64,000 bases of DNA, taken from positions 1-64,000 of the forward strand of contig CAJUQA010000006.1 of the NCBI GenBank assembly GCA_910588375.1. The letters are read 5' to 3'. This document shows positions 1-7,628 of the stretch, in pieces. This DNA comes from an uncultured Odoribacter sp. (GTDB lineage Bacteria > Bacteroidota > Bacteroidia > Bacteroidales > Marinifilaceae). The notes beneath the pieces were generated by a model. That model ran no database searches and was not told the DNA's origin. It saw nothing but the letters and a program-made list of their open reading frames with translations. The number at the start of each line of letters is the position of its first letter. Positions within the stretch are counted from its first letter, which is position 1. A program made the translations under genes and the position numbers.

Positions 1-1405
1 AATAAGAAGTAGAAGCATTCCAAAGTGTTGGATTGTATACTCCTGCGCCGCAACTGCCACCATTAAAAGCTGTGTAATTCACATTCGCACATAGTTCTTT
101 CAGATTCCCGCTCATTTCCATAACAGCCCAATAGGTCGCTCCTGCCTGTGTCTGATTCGTTGCCGACGTGGCAAACAATCCGCAACGTACGGGACCGTTG
201 ATACTATTACTTGTACCACTGTTTACGTTTTTCAAATAACTCAAAGCCTGTTCCCGTTCATCACCCCGAAAATTTAAGTCATTAAGAGAAGAAAGGCGGT
301 TCACTCCGTTGTTTGTATTCCACGCATACTCTCCTTTGTCGGGTATTTGGGGATAGAAACGACGACACGCCTTTTCGTATTCCAATTCACTCATCGGACG
401 TAAGCCACTCCAACTGCAATAAGCAATCATGTCCTCAATACTCATATAATTACAAGCCAACGTCTGACCGTCGTCTGTGGAAAACAAATCATTATTCGGA
501 TTCAGATTATTACCGAACACGACAGGTATATTTGCTTTCCGTTGTTCGATAAATACAATACCGTTCCGACAATTCGGTTGGGTAATGTCCCCGAACACGT
601 AATCCCCTCTCTTCATTGTAGCAAAGTTGTTATTGGCAACCCGCGCTTTCTGCTGCTCGAGGGTCAGAGAGTTCAAAAACTCTACATACTGCTCCTGACT
701 CGTTTCGTATTTCATTACGTAAAAACCGGCATATCCTTTCGGATAGGAAGCTGAAAGAGAAACATTCGGCATACCGTTCTTGGCAAAAAGGGTCAAAGCA
801 CTTTCAGAATCAATCACCACGGCAGCCGTATCACCAACAGCAAAACTTTTGTAAGAAGAAACATCCCCCAAGTAATACGCCCCGTAAGGAATATATACCA
901 TTTCGATAGCATGAACAGCAACGTAAATCTCATTTAAAGCGTCACCGAAATCACTTTTTGTCAAGCCTGTACCGTTAAGTGGCCATTTCGCCTGTAGCCG
1001 TACACTGACATTCCCCTCTGAGATTCCATTGCGCATGATGTACAATCCGTTGACCTTTCCGGCATTGGCACCCACCATGTAAGTATAACCGCCTCCCTCG
1101 TTACCGGCGGCAGTACTTAATACATGACCGGAAGACGAAAGGTAAGCATGCTGCCAAGGGTTTTCCAATCCCCGTTTCTTGAACTTGAAGAACACCCAAG
1201 CGGCATCCCAGTTGAAGTCGTCCCGCCAGGAGTTGTCCCAACGGAGAGTGATTTCGATAACAGCCGTATCGCCCGTAAAACCGGTCACTCGCGTTTTGCC
1301 CTCCACACGGATGTTGTTCGCTTTGACGCCCGCTATTGTACACAACAACAATAATACGGGCAAGAAGATTTGACACACACAGACACATCCAAATAATTTC
1401 TTCAT
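1..1405 (-). CDS. Secreted SUMF1/FGE-domain protein (5' part, runs off the left edge)
   Basis: Read on the minus strand from the ATG at 1405, this frame stays open for 468 codons to the edge, so the C-terminus is missing. Residues 1-29 form a signal peptide ending in VKA. Residues ~30-165 look like an extracellular beta-sandwich. Residues ~168-468 resemble the formylglycine-generating-enzyme (SUMF1/FGE) fold: YIPYGAYYLGD near 171, MKYETSQEQY at 231, LRPMSELEYEKACR near 335 and WAVMEMSGNLKEL near 427. The family includes true FGE, iron-dependent EgtB-like enzymes and many secreted Bacteroidota proteins of unknown role. The catalytic cysteines of FGE would lie near or past the edge, so activity cannot be judged. 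The leader carries a hairpin element at 1465-1544. Confidence 0.85.
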   Translation of the reverse strand, partial: MKKLFGCVCVCQIFLPVLLLLCTIAGVKANNIRVEGKTRVTGFTGDTAVIEITLRWDNSWRDDFNWDAAWVFFKFKKRGLENPWQHAYLSSSGHVLSTAAGNEGGGYTYMVGANAGKVNGLYIMRNGISEGNVSVRLQAKWPLNGTGLTKSDFGDALNEIYVAVHAIEMVYIPYGAYYLGDVSSYKSFAVGDTAAVVIDSESALTLFAKNGMPNVSLSASYPKGYAGFYVMKYETSQEQYVEFLNSLTLEQQKARVANNNFATMKRGDYVFGDITQPNCRNGIVFIEQRKANIPVVFGNNLNPNNDLFSTDDGQTLACNYMSIEDMIAYCSWSGLRPMSELEYEKACRRFYPQIPDKGEYAWNTNNGVNRLSSLNDLNFRGDEREQALSYLKNVNSGTSNSINGPVRCGLFATSATNQTQAGATYWAVMEMSGNLKELCANVNYTAFNGGSCGAGVYNPTLWNASTSY

Positions 1406-1464
1406 ATACGAAAATTACTTAGCACCTTGAAAATTCCCGGAAAGGCTGGTTAATGACAAAAAGA

Positions 1465-1544
1465 AAGCGTGGGAACTATTCTGTTCATCCGTCTTAAGGT
1501 ATCGCCAAACACCCACGCAGAAATAAACAGCTACTCCCACGCTT
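1465..1544. repeat. 80-bp intergenic hairpin element, copy 1
   Basis: Perfect 10-bp inverted arms AAGCGTGGGA (1465-1474) and TCCCACGCTT (1535-1544) enclose 60 bp. A further CCCACGC copy lies at 1512-1518. A diverged relative at 24091-24166 shares AGAAAGCGTGGGA, a GGTAxxGCC-like block, AAATAAACA and TCCC in the same order. Here it lies in the leader of the SUMF1/FGE gene, 60-140 nt before its start codon. It could be a structured RNA, a recombination site or a dispersed repeat; I do not recognise a named family. Confidence 0.6.
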
Positions 1545-1703
1545 GACCAGGTATATAGAAAATATATACGGCAAACGCGAGCGTTTGTACTGCTTATCCT
1601 TCTGCGTTAAAATTGGCGATTTTAAAGACGAGGATAAAACAAAAACGCTTCAAATCAAATATGTACGCTGCGATGGAATACGCTTACTCTCATCGCAATG
1701 GAA

Positions 1704-1711
1704 CAAAGGTA
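1704..1711 (-). promoter_or_regulatory. Candidate promoter -7 box for the SUMF1/FGE gene
   Basis: The minus strand reads TACCTTTG, a match to the Bacteroidota -7 consensus TAnnTTTG. No clear TTTG -33 box lies 19-21 bases upstream. If used, the transcript would have a leader of about 290 nt containing the 1465-1544 hairpin element. Confidence 0.35.
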
Positions 1712-1718
1712 GAAAAAA

Positions 1719-1795
1719 AGTTGAAATGTAAAAGAAGTTAAAATGTTGAAACAGTTAAAATAGTTGAAGAGAGACTCCCTTTCAACATTTCAACT
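1719..1795. repeat. GTTGAAA-rich palindromic intergenic repeat
   Basis: A purine-biased stretch with recurring GTTGAAA/GTTAAAA units ends in its own complement: AGTTGAAATGT at 1719-1729 pairs with ACATTTCAACT at 1785-1795. A similar GTTGAAA-rich stretch lies at 8592-8660. It resembles REP-type intergenic repeats, with no coding sign. Confidence 0.5.
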
Positions 1796-1848
1796 CATTC
1801 AACCTCTTTAACTCCTCCTCCCCCTTTCCTATAGACCAAATTTGTATT

Positions 1849-1967
1849 ACACCGCTCTATCTCCTCTATAAATATTCTATAAAAAGTATAGAAAATCCAT
1901 ACAAATTCTTTATAAAGTGCTTTCAGAAGCACTTTATAAGCGCTTTATAGAGGAGATATAGAGGTGT
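1849..1967. repeat. Nested palindrome before the AMP nucleosidase gene
   Basis: Outer arms 1849-1871 and 1945-1967 are 23 bp each and match with two differences. Inside lies a second perfect 13-bp hairpin (1910-1922 with 1927-1939, loop TCAG). The outer arms carry the CTCCTCTATAA motif and its complement. The 119-bp AT-rich block is gene-free and ends 129 bp before the ATG at 2096. Function unknown. Confidence 0.65.
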
Positions 1968-2095
1968 TGAAACGAAGATTAACAGATGAAATCTATACGG
2001 GAATTTAAAGGATATATGAGGAATCTATAAAGATTACAGGCTATTTATCAGGAAAAAGTGTAACTTTACGATGTAATGTTTTAGCATATCCCGGT

Positions 2096-2866
2096 ATGAA
2101 GACGAAAAAAGAGATTGTAGAAAACTGGTTGCCCCGGTATACCGGCCGGCGGCTGGAGGATTTTCCGAAATATGTATTGCTTACCAATTTCGAATATTAT
2201 CTGGAATTGTTTGCCGAAATCCACGGCACGGAGATTGTCGGTGCCGACAAAACGATGCCCAATGTTTCCTGCGGCGACATTATTTTAATCAATTTCGGAA
2301 TGGGGAGTGCCAATGCCGCCACGATTATCGACCTGCTTTCCGCCATTGAAGTGGAAGCCGTCCTTTTCCTGGGCAAATGCGGCGGACTGAAGAAGAAGAC
2401 TTCTGTCGGTGACTATATCCTCCCCATTGCCGCCATAAAAGGGGAAGGTACATCCGATGATTATATGCCCCACGAGGTACCTTCTTTACCTTCGTTCAGC
2501 ATACAGAAAGCCTGTTCAAAAATCATAGCCGCCCACGAACGCCAATATTACACCGGTGTCGTTTATACGACGAACAGGCGGGTGTGGGAGTACGACGACC
2601 ATTTTAAAGAATATCTCGTAAAAACCAGAGCTATGGCCATCGATATGGAGACCGCCACGATTTTTACCGTCGGATTTGCGAACCGCATCCCTACGGGCGC
2701 CCTCCTGCTCGTGTCCGACCGCCCGATGATTTCGGAAGGCATCAAAACCGCCGAATCGGACAGGGAGGTTACCCAAAATTTTGTCAGGCAACATTTGGAA
2801 ATCGGCACGGAAACGCTGCTGCATATCAAGAATAAGAATTATTCGGTGAAACACCTGATTTTTTAA
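2096..2866 (+). CDS. amn: AMP nucleosidase (short Bacteroidota form)
   Basis: Predicted to hydrolyse AMP to adenine and ribose 5-phosphate in the cytoplasm, for purine salvage and adenylate control. At 256 residues it is the compact form, with only the nucleoside-phosphorylase-like catalytic domain and without the N-terminal regulatory domain of the proteobacterial enzyme. Typical motifs are FLGKCGGLKKKTSVGD (91-106), AIDMETATIF (181-190, the acidic nucleoside-binding loop) and SDRP (207-210). The ATG is the first in-frame start and no gene precedes it on this strand for 2 kb. The next gene begins 19 bp after the stop, so they are probably co-transcribed. A related purine nucleoside phosphorylase activity cannot be excluded. 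Confidence 0.85.
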   Translation: MKTKKEIVENWLPRYTGRRLEDFPKYVLLTNFEYYLELFAEIHGTEIVGADKTMPNVSCGDIILINFGMGSANAATIIDLLSAIEVEAVLFLGKCGGLKKKTSVGDYILPIAAIKGEGTSDDYMPHEVPSLPSFSIQKACSKIIAAHERQYYTGVVYTTNRRVWEYDDHFKEYLVKTRAMAIDMETATIFTVGFANRIPTGALLLVSDRPMISEGIKTAESDREVTQNFVRQHLEIGTETLLHIKNKNYSVKHLIF

Positions 2867-2885
2867 CCCCATATTGAAATCACGT

Positions 2886-3323
2886 ATGAGCATATTGTCT
2901 CTTGTCCGCAGGAGAAATTTCCTGGTCTTAGTTTTCTCCCTACTTTTGGGCTGTACTTTACTGTCCGTCAGTTGTAAAGAGAAAAAGACGAAAACGCAGG
3001 CGACAACGCAAGGAACAACGGAAATAGAGTTCCGGCAGAAAAATTTCAATTTCGGGAAATTGGCCGAGGGGGAAATTGTGACACATAGTTTTTATTTTAA
3101 AAACACCGGCCGGGAAAATTTCGTAATCAAAGCGATTGAAAGCGGTTGCGGATGCACGACGGTCGAGTATGACAAGAAGCCTGTTCCCCCCGGAAAAGAG
3201 GGAAAAATAGAAATCGCGTTTAACTCTTCCGGACGATACGGCAAACAATACAAAGAAATCCGTATATTTGCAAATCTTCCCAAAGGGAAGGCTACATTAA
3301 CCATTACGGCGGATGTAAATTAA
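2886..3323 (+). CDS. DUF1573-domain lipoprotein
   Basis: The 145-residue product begins with basic residues and a hydrophobic stretch ending in a lipobox (LSVSC, Cys30), so it should be a lipoprotein facing the periplasm. Residues ~48-145 form a DUF1573 domain, an Ig/ASPM-like beta-sandwich, with the signature ESGCGCTTVEY and a closing strand pattern typical of the family. DUF1573 proteins are abundant in Bacteroidota and mostly uncharacterised. An in-frame TTG at 2874 could add four residues, but the ATG at 2886 gives a more regular signal peptide. It lies between amn and yajC in one run; no specific function can be assigned. Confidence 0.8.
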   Translation: MSILSLVRRRNFLVLVFSLLLGCTLLSVSCKEKKTKTQATTQGTTEIEFRQKNFNFGKLAEGEIVTHSFYFKNTGRENFVIKAIESGCGCTTVEYDKKPVPPGKEGKIEIAFNSSGRYGKQYKEIRIFANLPKGKATLTITADVN

Positions 3324-3349
3324 TATTCATTCAAATAAACAAGAGAAAG

Positions 3350-3664
3350 ATGAACACTTTATTTATCGTATTACAAGCGACCGGCGCCGGACAGGGCTTG
3401 CTGGGATTATGGCCGATGCTTCTTATTATCGTTGTCATGTGGTTTTTCATGATCCGTCCCCAGATGAAAAGGCAGAAAGAATTGAAAGCTTTCCGCGATT
3501 CTCTAAAAAAGGGGGATAAAATCGTGACGACCGGCGGGATTTATGGGAAAGTGGTGGAAATTAACGATTTCACTATTCTGATGGAGGTTGAAGGCGGTGT
3601 AAAATTAAAAGTGGACAAATCGGCTGTCATCAAAGATATGACCGACGCTACTCCTTCCAAATAA
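3350..3664 (+). CDS. yajC: Preprotein translocase accessory subunit YajC
   Basis: A 104-residue single-pass membrane protein that associates with SecDF and the SecYEG translocon. The N-terminus holds one hydrophobic helix (about residues 17-36), followed by the hallmark FMIRPQMKRQKE and the cytoplasmic domain GDKIVTTGGIYGKV. Length and motifs are normal for the family. It starts 26 bp after the DUF1573 gene and is followed by a YbbR-like gene and coaE, an order often seen in Bacteroidota. A gap of 113 bp with a perfect 10-bp inverted repeat separates it from the next gene. Confidence 0.95.
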   Translation: MNTLFIVLQATGAGQGLLGLWPMLLIIVVMWFFMIRPQMKRQKELKAFRDSLKKGDKIVTTGGIYGKVVEINDFTILMEVEGGVKLKVDKSAVIKDMTDATPSK

Positions 3665-3680
3665 AAGGAATCTGTATAAA

Positions 3681-3726
3681 AACGAAGGGGTTATCCGAAT
3701 GTAAACGAAGATATTCCCCCTTCGTT
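3681..3726. repeat. Inverted repeat between yajC and the YbbR-like gene
   Basis: AACGAAGGGG (3681-3690) and CCCCTTCGTT (3717-3726) are perfect 10-bp arms around a 26-nt loop. There is no T-run after it, so it is not a typical intrinsic terminator. It may be an mRNA stability or processing hairpin. Confidence 0.5.
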
Positions 3727-3777
3727 CAGTGTGACCCGTTTTACGGTTTGGCGGCAACTCCCTAATCACAGGTATTT

Positions 3778-4764
3778 ATGACAGGAAATAAAATAACAGA
3801 ACGGTTCAAGTCCTTTCAGTTTCATATCGACCGTAATATTATCAGCTATGGTATCTGCGTTGCCATCGCTTCTATCCTGTGGTTTCTCAATGCCTTAAAT
3901 AAAGACTATACCACTAAAATAAGCTATCCTGTAAAATATACCGATTTTCCGCAAGGGAAGTTTTTAGTGTCCGATCCTCCCCAAACCATCAGTCTGGAGG
4001 TAAAAGCCAACGGGTTTACTTTGCTCGCCTATCGGCTCCGGACTTCTTTCCGCCCTATTGTTATCGATATCAACAGTTACAGCAAGCATTCTTTAGACAA
4101 GCCCGATGTTTTCAAATATTCGCTGAATCTGAATGACACCAAGGAGAAAATCGGCAGTCAATTACATTCGGGTATCAAACTCCTCAGCATTTATCCGGGC
4201 AAGGTGGATTTCACCTTTTCTCCCGCCGTTTCCAAGAAGATAGCTGTTTTTCCTGTCGTTCATTATACGCTGAAGCAACAATATATCCTGACCAACGGAA
4301 TCCAGTGTACACCCGACAGTATTTTAGTCACCGGACCGGCACAAATCATGGACACGTTGAAATACATTTACACAGAACCGTGGGATGCGGGTGAAATTAA
4401 AAAAACACGCACCCAAACCCTTACATTAAGCCCCGGCCACGGCATTCAGTTTGAAAATACGGAGATTAACATCGAGTTGGAACCCGAGCGCTATACGGAG
4501 GTCAGCAGAACGATACCGATTCAGGTGTTGAATTTGCCCGATTCTCTGAAAATCCGACTTTTCCCGGGGACTGTGGAAATCACTTACGAAGTCGGATTAA
4601 GCAAATACGAAGTCGCCAAAAATTCTGATTTTGTATTTACGGTCGATTATAAGAATGTACATGACGAGAGTTATCTGTCCGTACGGCACGCCCATTCGCC
4701 TCTGTATATCAAAGGCCTGCGATATACACCGCAAAAAGTAGAGTTTATTTTGGAAAAAAAATAA
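3778..4764 (+). CDS. YbbR-like domain protein
   Basis: A 328-residue protein with one N-terminal transmembrane helix (about residues 22-40, after the basic RFKSFQFHIDRN segment) and a long extracytoplasmic part of repeated YbbR-type beta modules. In Firmicutes, YbbR (CdaR) modulates the diadenylate cyclase CdaA; in Bacteroidota the role is less clear, and the cyclase is not a neighbour here. The yajC - ybbR-like - coaE order supports the call. coaE starts 19 bp downstream. No catalytic residues are expected. Confidence 0.75.
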   Translation: MTGNKITERFKSFQFHIDRNIISYGICVAIASILWFLNALNKDYTTKISYPVKYTDFPQGKFLVSDPPQTISLEVKANGFTLLAYRLRTSFRPIVIDINSYSKHSLDKPDVFKYSLNLNDTKEKIGSQLHSGIKLLSIYPGKVDFTFSPAVSKKIAVFPVVHYTLKQQYILTNGIQCTPDSILVTGPAQIMDTLKYIYTEPWDAGEIKKTRTQTLTLSPGHGIQFENTEINIELEPERYTEVSRTIPIQVLNLPDSLKIRLFPGTVEITYEVGLSKYEVAKNSDFVFTVDYKNVHDESYLSVRHAHSPLYIKGLRYTPQKVEFILEKK

Positions 4765-4783
4765 TTCCCATAACAGTCCTCTT

Positions 4784-5368
4784 ATGTTGAAAATCGGCTT
4801 GACCGGAGGCATCGGCTCCGGCAAAACAACCATCGCAAAAGCTTTCTGTGATTTAGGTTATCCCGTATATATCGCTGACACGGAGGCTTCCCGGCTGATG
4901 AAGCGCTCTCCGGAAATCCGAAATGGCTTGATTGCACTCTTCGGAGTCAATATTTACCGTCCGGACCACTCTTTGGATAAGCAACAATTGGCTTCGCTCA
5001 TATTCAATGATTCCACGTTGTTGAAAGAGGTGAACCGAATTGTCCATCCGGCAGTGATGCAGGATTTTTCAGACTGGTGCAGCCAACAGCAAGCCCCTTT
5101 CGTATTTTTCGAATCCGCCATTCTGTTTGAAGCCGGCCTCGGCAGTTATTTCGATTCGGTTATCTGTGTTACCGCCGACCTTTCCACCCGCATTGAAAGG
5201 GTGATGAAACGCGACCAGGTTTCCGCAGAAAAAGTGAATGAACGGATACGCAACCAGGCGGAGGATGACGAGAAAAGCAAACAAGCGGATTTTATCATCG
5301 ATACGACGGACGGTAAGGGGTGGCGCAATCAAATTACAACGTTCATTGATAGTTTAATCTGTAAATAA
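4784..5368 (+). CDS. coaE: Dephospho-CoA kinase
   Basis: Catalyses the last step of coenzyme A synthesis, ATP-dependent phosphorylation of the ribose 3'-hydroxyl of dephospho-CoA. The P-loop GLTGGIGSGKTT sits at residues 5-16, followed by DTEASRLM, and the C-terminal lid helix carries NQAEDDEKSKQADFIIDTT. The length of 194 residues is typical. It lies 19 bp after the YbbR-like gene and 8 bp before the DnaJ-type gene, so it is part of a multigene transcript. Confidence 0.95.
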   Translation: MLKIGLTGGIGSGKTTIAKAFCDLGYPVYIADTEASRLMKRSPEIRNGLIALFGVNIYRPDHSLDKQQLASLIFNDSTLLKEVNRIVHPAVMQDFSDWCSQQQAPFVFFESAILFEAGLGSYFDSVICVTADLSTRIERVMKRDQVSAEKVNERIRNQAEDDEKSKQADFIIDTTDGKGWRNQITTFIDSLICK

Positions 5369-5376
5369 CAAATGAT

Positions 5377-6105
5377 ATGGCAAAATTCGGAAAATGGATC
5401 GGTGCCGGTCTCGGTTTTGTGATGGGAGGCCCTTTAGGAGCACTTTTCGGACTGTTCATCGGTTCGGCTTTTGATTCCGCAACCCTTGTCACCGAGGCCG
5501 GCAATCCGGCAGCTTCCCGAAGCGGAAGAGGTGATTTTATGTTCAGTCTCACCGTCCTGGCAACAGCAATCATGAAAGCCGACGGACGCATGACCCGCAG
5601 CGAGCTGACGTATGTAAAGAGTTTTCTGCTCCGGAATTTCGGGGAGGAGGCCACCCGGGAGGGTTTAAGTATGATTAATAAATTGCGCAGCCAGGAGATT
5701 CCCGTGATGGAGGTATGTACGCAAATCCGCTATAATATGAACCCGACGTTGCGCAGCCAACTTCTTTATTTCCTGTTCGGCATAGCCCAGGCTGACGGAG
5801 AGGTCTGCCAACAGGAAATCCGGCTTTTGGAAAATATCTCCGATTGGTTGGGCATGGACAGGACGACTTTCAATTCCCTTAAATCGATGTATTATAAGGA
5901 TACCGATACGGCCTATACAACTTTAGGAATTTCTCCCAACGCTACCGATGATGAAGTAAAGAAAGCCTATCGCCAAATGGCACGGGAAAATCATCCGGAC
6001 AAGGTCAGCCACCTCGGTGAGGATATCCGAAAGGCCGCCGAAGAAAAGTTCACACGTATTAATCTGGCGTATGAAAAAATAAAAAAACAAAGAGGTATGA
6101 ATTAA
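5377..6105 (+). CDS. TerB-like and J-domain protein (DjlA-type)
   Basis: A 242-residue co-chaperone-like protein. The N-terminus has a glycine-zipper-like segment GGPLGALFGLFIGSAFD (about residues 17-33) that may insert in the membrane. Residues ~50-165 form a TerB-like helical domain with acidic metal-binding-type motifs (KADGRMTRSE, QADGEVCQQE). The C-terminal ~65 residues are a J domain with the essential HPD motif (ENHPDK, near residue 207), which stimulates DnaK-type Hsp70 ATPase. The order resembles proteobacterial DjlA. It lies in the yajC-coaE run; its substrates are unknown. Confidence 0.8.
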   Translation: MAKFGKWIGAGLGFVMGGPLGALFGLFIGSAFDSATLVTEAGNPAASRSGRGDFMFSLTVLATAIMKADGRMTRSELTYVKSFLLRNFGEEATREGLSMINKLRSQEIPVMEVCTQIRYNMNPTLRSQLLYFLFGIAQADGEVCQQEIRLLENISDWLGMDRTTFNSLKSMYYKDTDTAYTTLGISPNATDDEVKKAYRQMARENHPDKVSHLGEDIRKAAEEKFTRINLAYEKIKKQRGMN

Positions 6106-6128
6106 AGTGTTCATTCAAAATTATTTTC

Positions 6129-6136
6129 TAATTTTG
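6129..6136 (+). promoter_or_regulatory. Candidate promoter -7 box before the DUF5606 gene
   Basis: TAATTTTG matches TAnnTTTG and lies 38 bp before the ATG at 6174, in the 68-bp gap after the J-domain gene. No clear -33 TTTG is visible. Confidence 0.4.
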
Positions 6137-6173
6137 CATCTCATTTTAACAAACGCATAAAACGGGAAAGAAT

Positions 6174-6569
6174 ATGTTAAAAGAAATTTTATCCATATCG
6201 GGAAAACCGGGTCTTTACAAGTTAATCACGAATACGTCCAATGCGATTATTGTAGAATCCCTTTTAGACGGAAAGCGTTTTCCGGCTTATTCCAATACAA
6301 AAATCATATCGCTCGAAGATATTTCCATTTATACTGAAAATGAGGATATGCCTTTAAAGGAGGTGTTGAAAAGGATTTATGACAAGGAAAACGGAGCCGG
6401 GATTCTTTCCCATAAGGAAGCGACTGAAAAAATCCAGGCTTATTTTGAAGAAGTGGTACCGGAATATGACAAAGACCGGGTATATGTGTCAGATATGCGA
6501 AAAATCGTACAGTGGTATAATCTATTGAGCGAGAAAAAGATATTGGATTTTACGGAAGAAAAGAAATAA
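6174..6569 (+). CDS. DUF5606 domain protein
   Basis: A 131-residue, probably cytoplasmic protein. The opening MLKEILSISGKPGLYKLI and the following small beta-barrel-like region (NAIIVESLLDGKRFP) are characteristic of DUF5606, a family confined to Bacteroidota. The C-terminal half is helical and charged. No enzymatic motif is visible and the function is unknown. It is followed after 15 bp by trmN6, so the two are probably co-transcribed from a promoter near 6129. Confidence 0.8.
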   Translation: MLKEILSISGKPGLYKLITNTSNAIIVESLLDGKRFPAYSNTKIISLEDISIYTENEDMPLKEVLKRIYDKENGAGILSHKEATEKIQAYFEEVVPEYDKDRVYVSDMRKIVQWYNLLSEKKILDFTEEKK

Positions 6570-6584
6570 AGAACCCGGAAGGGC

Positions 6585-7304
6585 GTGAATGATTATTTTC
6601 AATTTAAACAGTTTCTAATCCGGCAGGGGCAAACGGCGATGAAGGTCGGTACTGACGGTGTATTGCTGGGGGCATGGGCCGAATTGGGAAATGTTTCTTC
6701 CATATTGGATATAGGTACCGGTACGGGCTTACTGGCACTCATGGCTGCACAACGGAATCCGGAAGCCCGGATTGAAGCCGTAGAAATTGATGCCGACGCT
6801 TACCATCAGGCATGCCAAAATGTAGGTTCGTCGCCATGGAACGACCGAATTACCCTTCATCATCTTTCTATTTTCGATTTTTATCCTCCCCACCGTTTTG
6901 ATTGTATTCTCTGCAATCCGCCTTTCTTTTTGCATTCAACCCCTACTCCGGATTCCAGCCGAACGACGGCACGCCACTGCGGGGAATTTACCCATACGGA
7001 CTTACTGTGTCTTGCGCAACGTCTGCTAACAGCCCAAGGAAAGGTGAATTTAATTCTGCCCGTGACGGAAGCGGAGAACCTTATCCGCCAAGCTCCGCAA
7101 TATTCCGCCGCTCTCACCCGGATAACGAAAGTCAAACCGACTCCGCAGAAAGCGCCAAAACGCTATCTGCTCGAATTTTCTTTTTCATCGTCCGATGCGG
7201 AAGAACCGGATGAACTGGTTATCGAATATTCCCGACATCATTACAGTCCGGAATACCAACGACTCACGGATGATTTTTATTTAAATACGAAAGCAAAATC
7301 ATAA
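6585..7304 (+). CDS. trmN6: tRNA1(Val) A37 N6-methyltransferase
   Basis: A class I SAM-dependent methyltransferase of the YfiC/TrmN6 type, which makes N6-methyladenosine at position 37 of tRNA1(Val). The SAM-binding motif LDIGTGTGLLAL is at residues 41-52, the acidic ribose-binding residue lies in EAVEID (64-69), and the amino-methyltransferase motif NPPF is at 111-114. The KVGTDGVLLGAW stretch before motif I is also typical. The length of 239 residues fits. Start chosen as ATG at 6585, 15 bp after the DUF5606 gene. A broader group of RNA N6-adenine methyltransferases shares these motifs, so the exact target is inferred. Confidence 0.85.
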   Translation: MNDYFQFKQFLIRQGQTAMKVGTDGVLLGAWAELGNVSSILDIGTGTGLLALMAAQRNPEARIEAVEIDADAYHQACQNVGSSPWNDRITLHHLSIFDFYPPHRFDCILCNPPFFLHSTPTPDSSRTTARHCGEFTHTDLLCLAQRLLTAQGKVNLILPVTEAENLIRQAPQYSAALTRITKVKPTPQKAPKRYLLEFSFSSSDAEEPDELVIEYSRHHYSPEYQRLTDDFYLNTKAKS

Positions 7305-7407
7305 TTTTACTTACACATCTCAACTATTTCCTCAAAAATATGAGCATCTTTTTATAAGATTATAAAAATTTTAACTTTCTTTTTAATAGATGTATTCATT
7401 TTATATC

Positions 7408-7415
7408 TATATTTG
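7408..7415 (+). promoter_or_regulatory. Candidate promoter -7 box in the gap before the ROK kinase
   Basis: TATATTTG fits TAnnTTTG. A transcript from it would start near 7422 and meet the hairpin and T-run at 7495-7526, well before the ROK gene at 7629. That leaves a short RNA or an attenuated leader. Confidence 0.45.
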
Positions 7416-7421
7416 CAGTGT

Positions 7422-7526
7422 CAAAAACGGACAATCAAAGAATACGTTTTTTTTTCATAAGTTTGTATGTTTAGGTTAGTAGTTAGTAATTAATAAGAGA
7501 TCGGTTTCCGGTCTCTTATTTTTTTT
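7422..7526 (+). ncRNA. Possible short RNA or attenuated leader
   Basis: The interval is bounded by a -7 box (7408-7415) and an intrinsic terminator (7495-7526), and has no open frame of note. Its length of about 105 nt suits a small RNA or a leader upstream of the ROK kinase. The only evidence is promoter plus terminator; no known RNA family was recognised. Confidence 0.3.
7495..7526 (+). terminator. Intrinsic terminator
   Basis: AAGAGATCGG (7495-7504), loop TTT, CCGGTCTCTT (7508-7517), with one G-U pair, followed by A and an eight-T run. It lies 190 bp after trmN6 and 103 bp before the ROK gene, so it could end read-through from trmN6 or a short leader RNA. Confidence 0.7.
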
Positions 7527-7628
7527 CTATATTTACCCCTGAAAAACAACAACGGTGTTTGTGGTGTACGATTACGAAAACGTTGTCAACACAGACAGAT
7601 AATATTGAACTATTTAATATAAAGAATT

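Noticed and set aside
1101..1388. 95-codon minus-strand frame near the start of the window
   Set aside because: It is out of frame with the real partial gene starting at 1405, which gives a signal peptide and a SUMF1-type domain.
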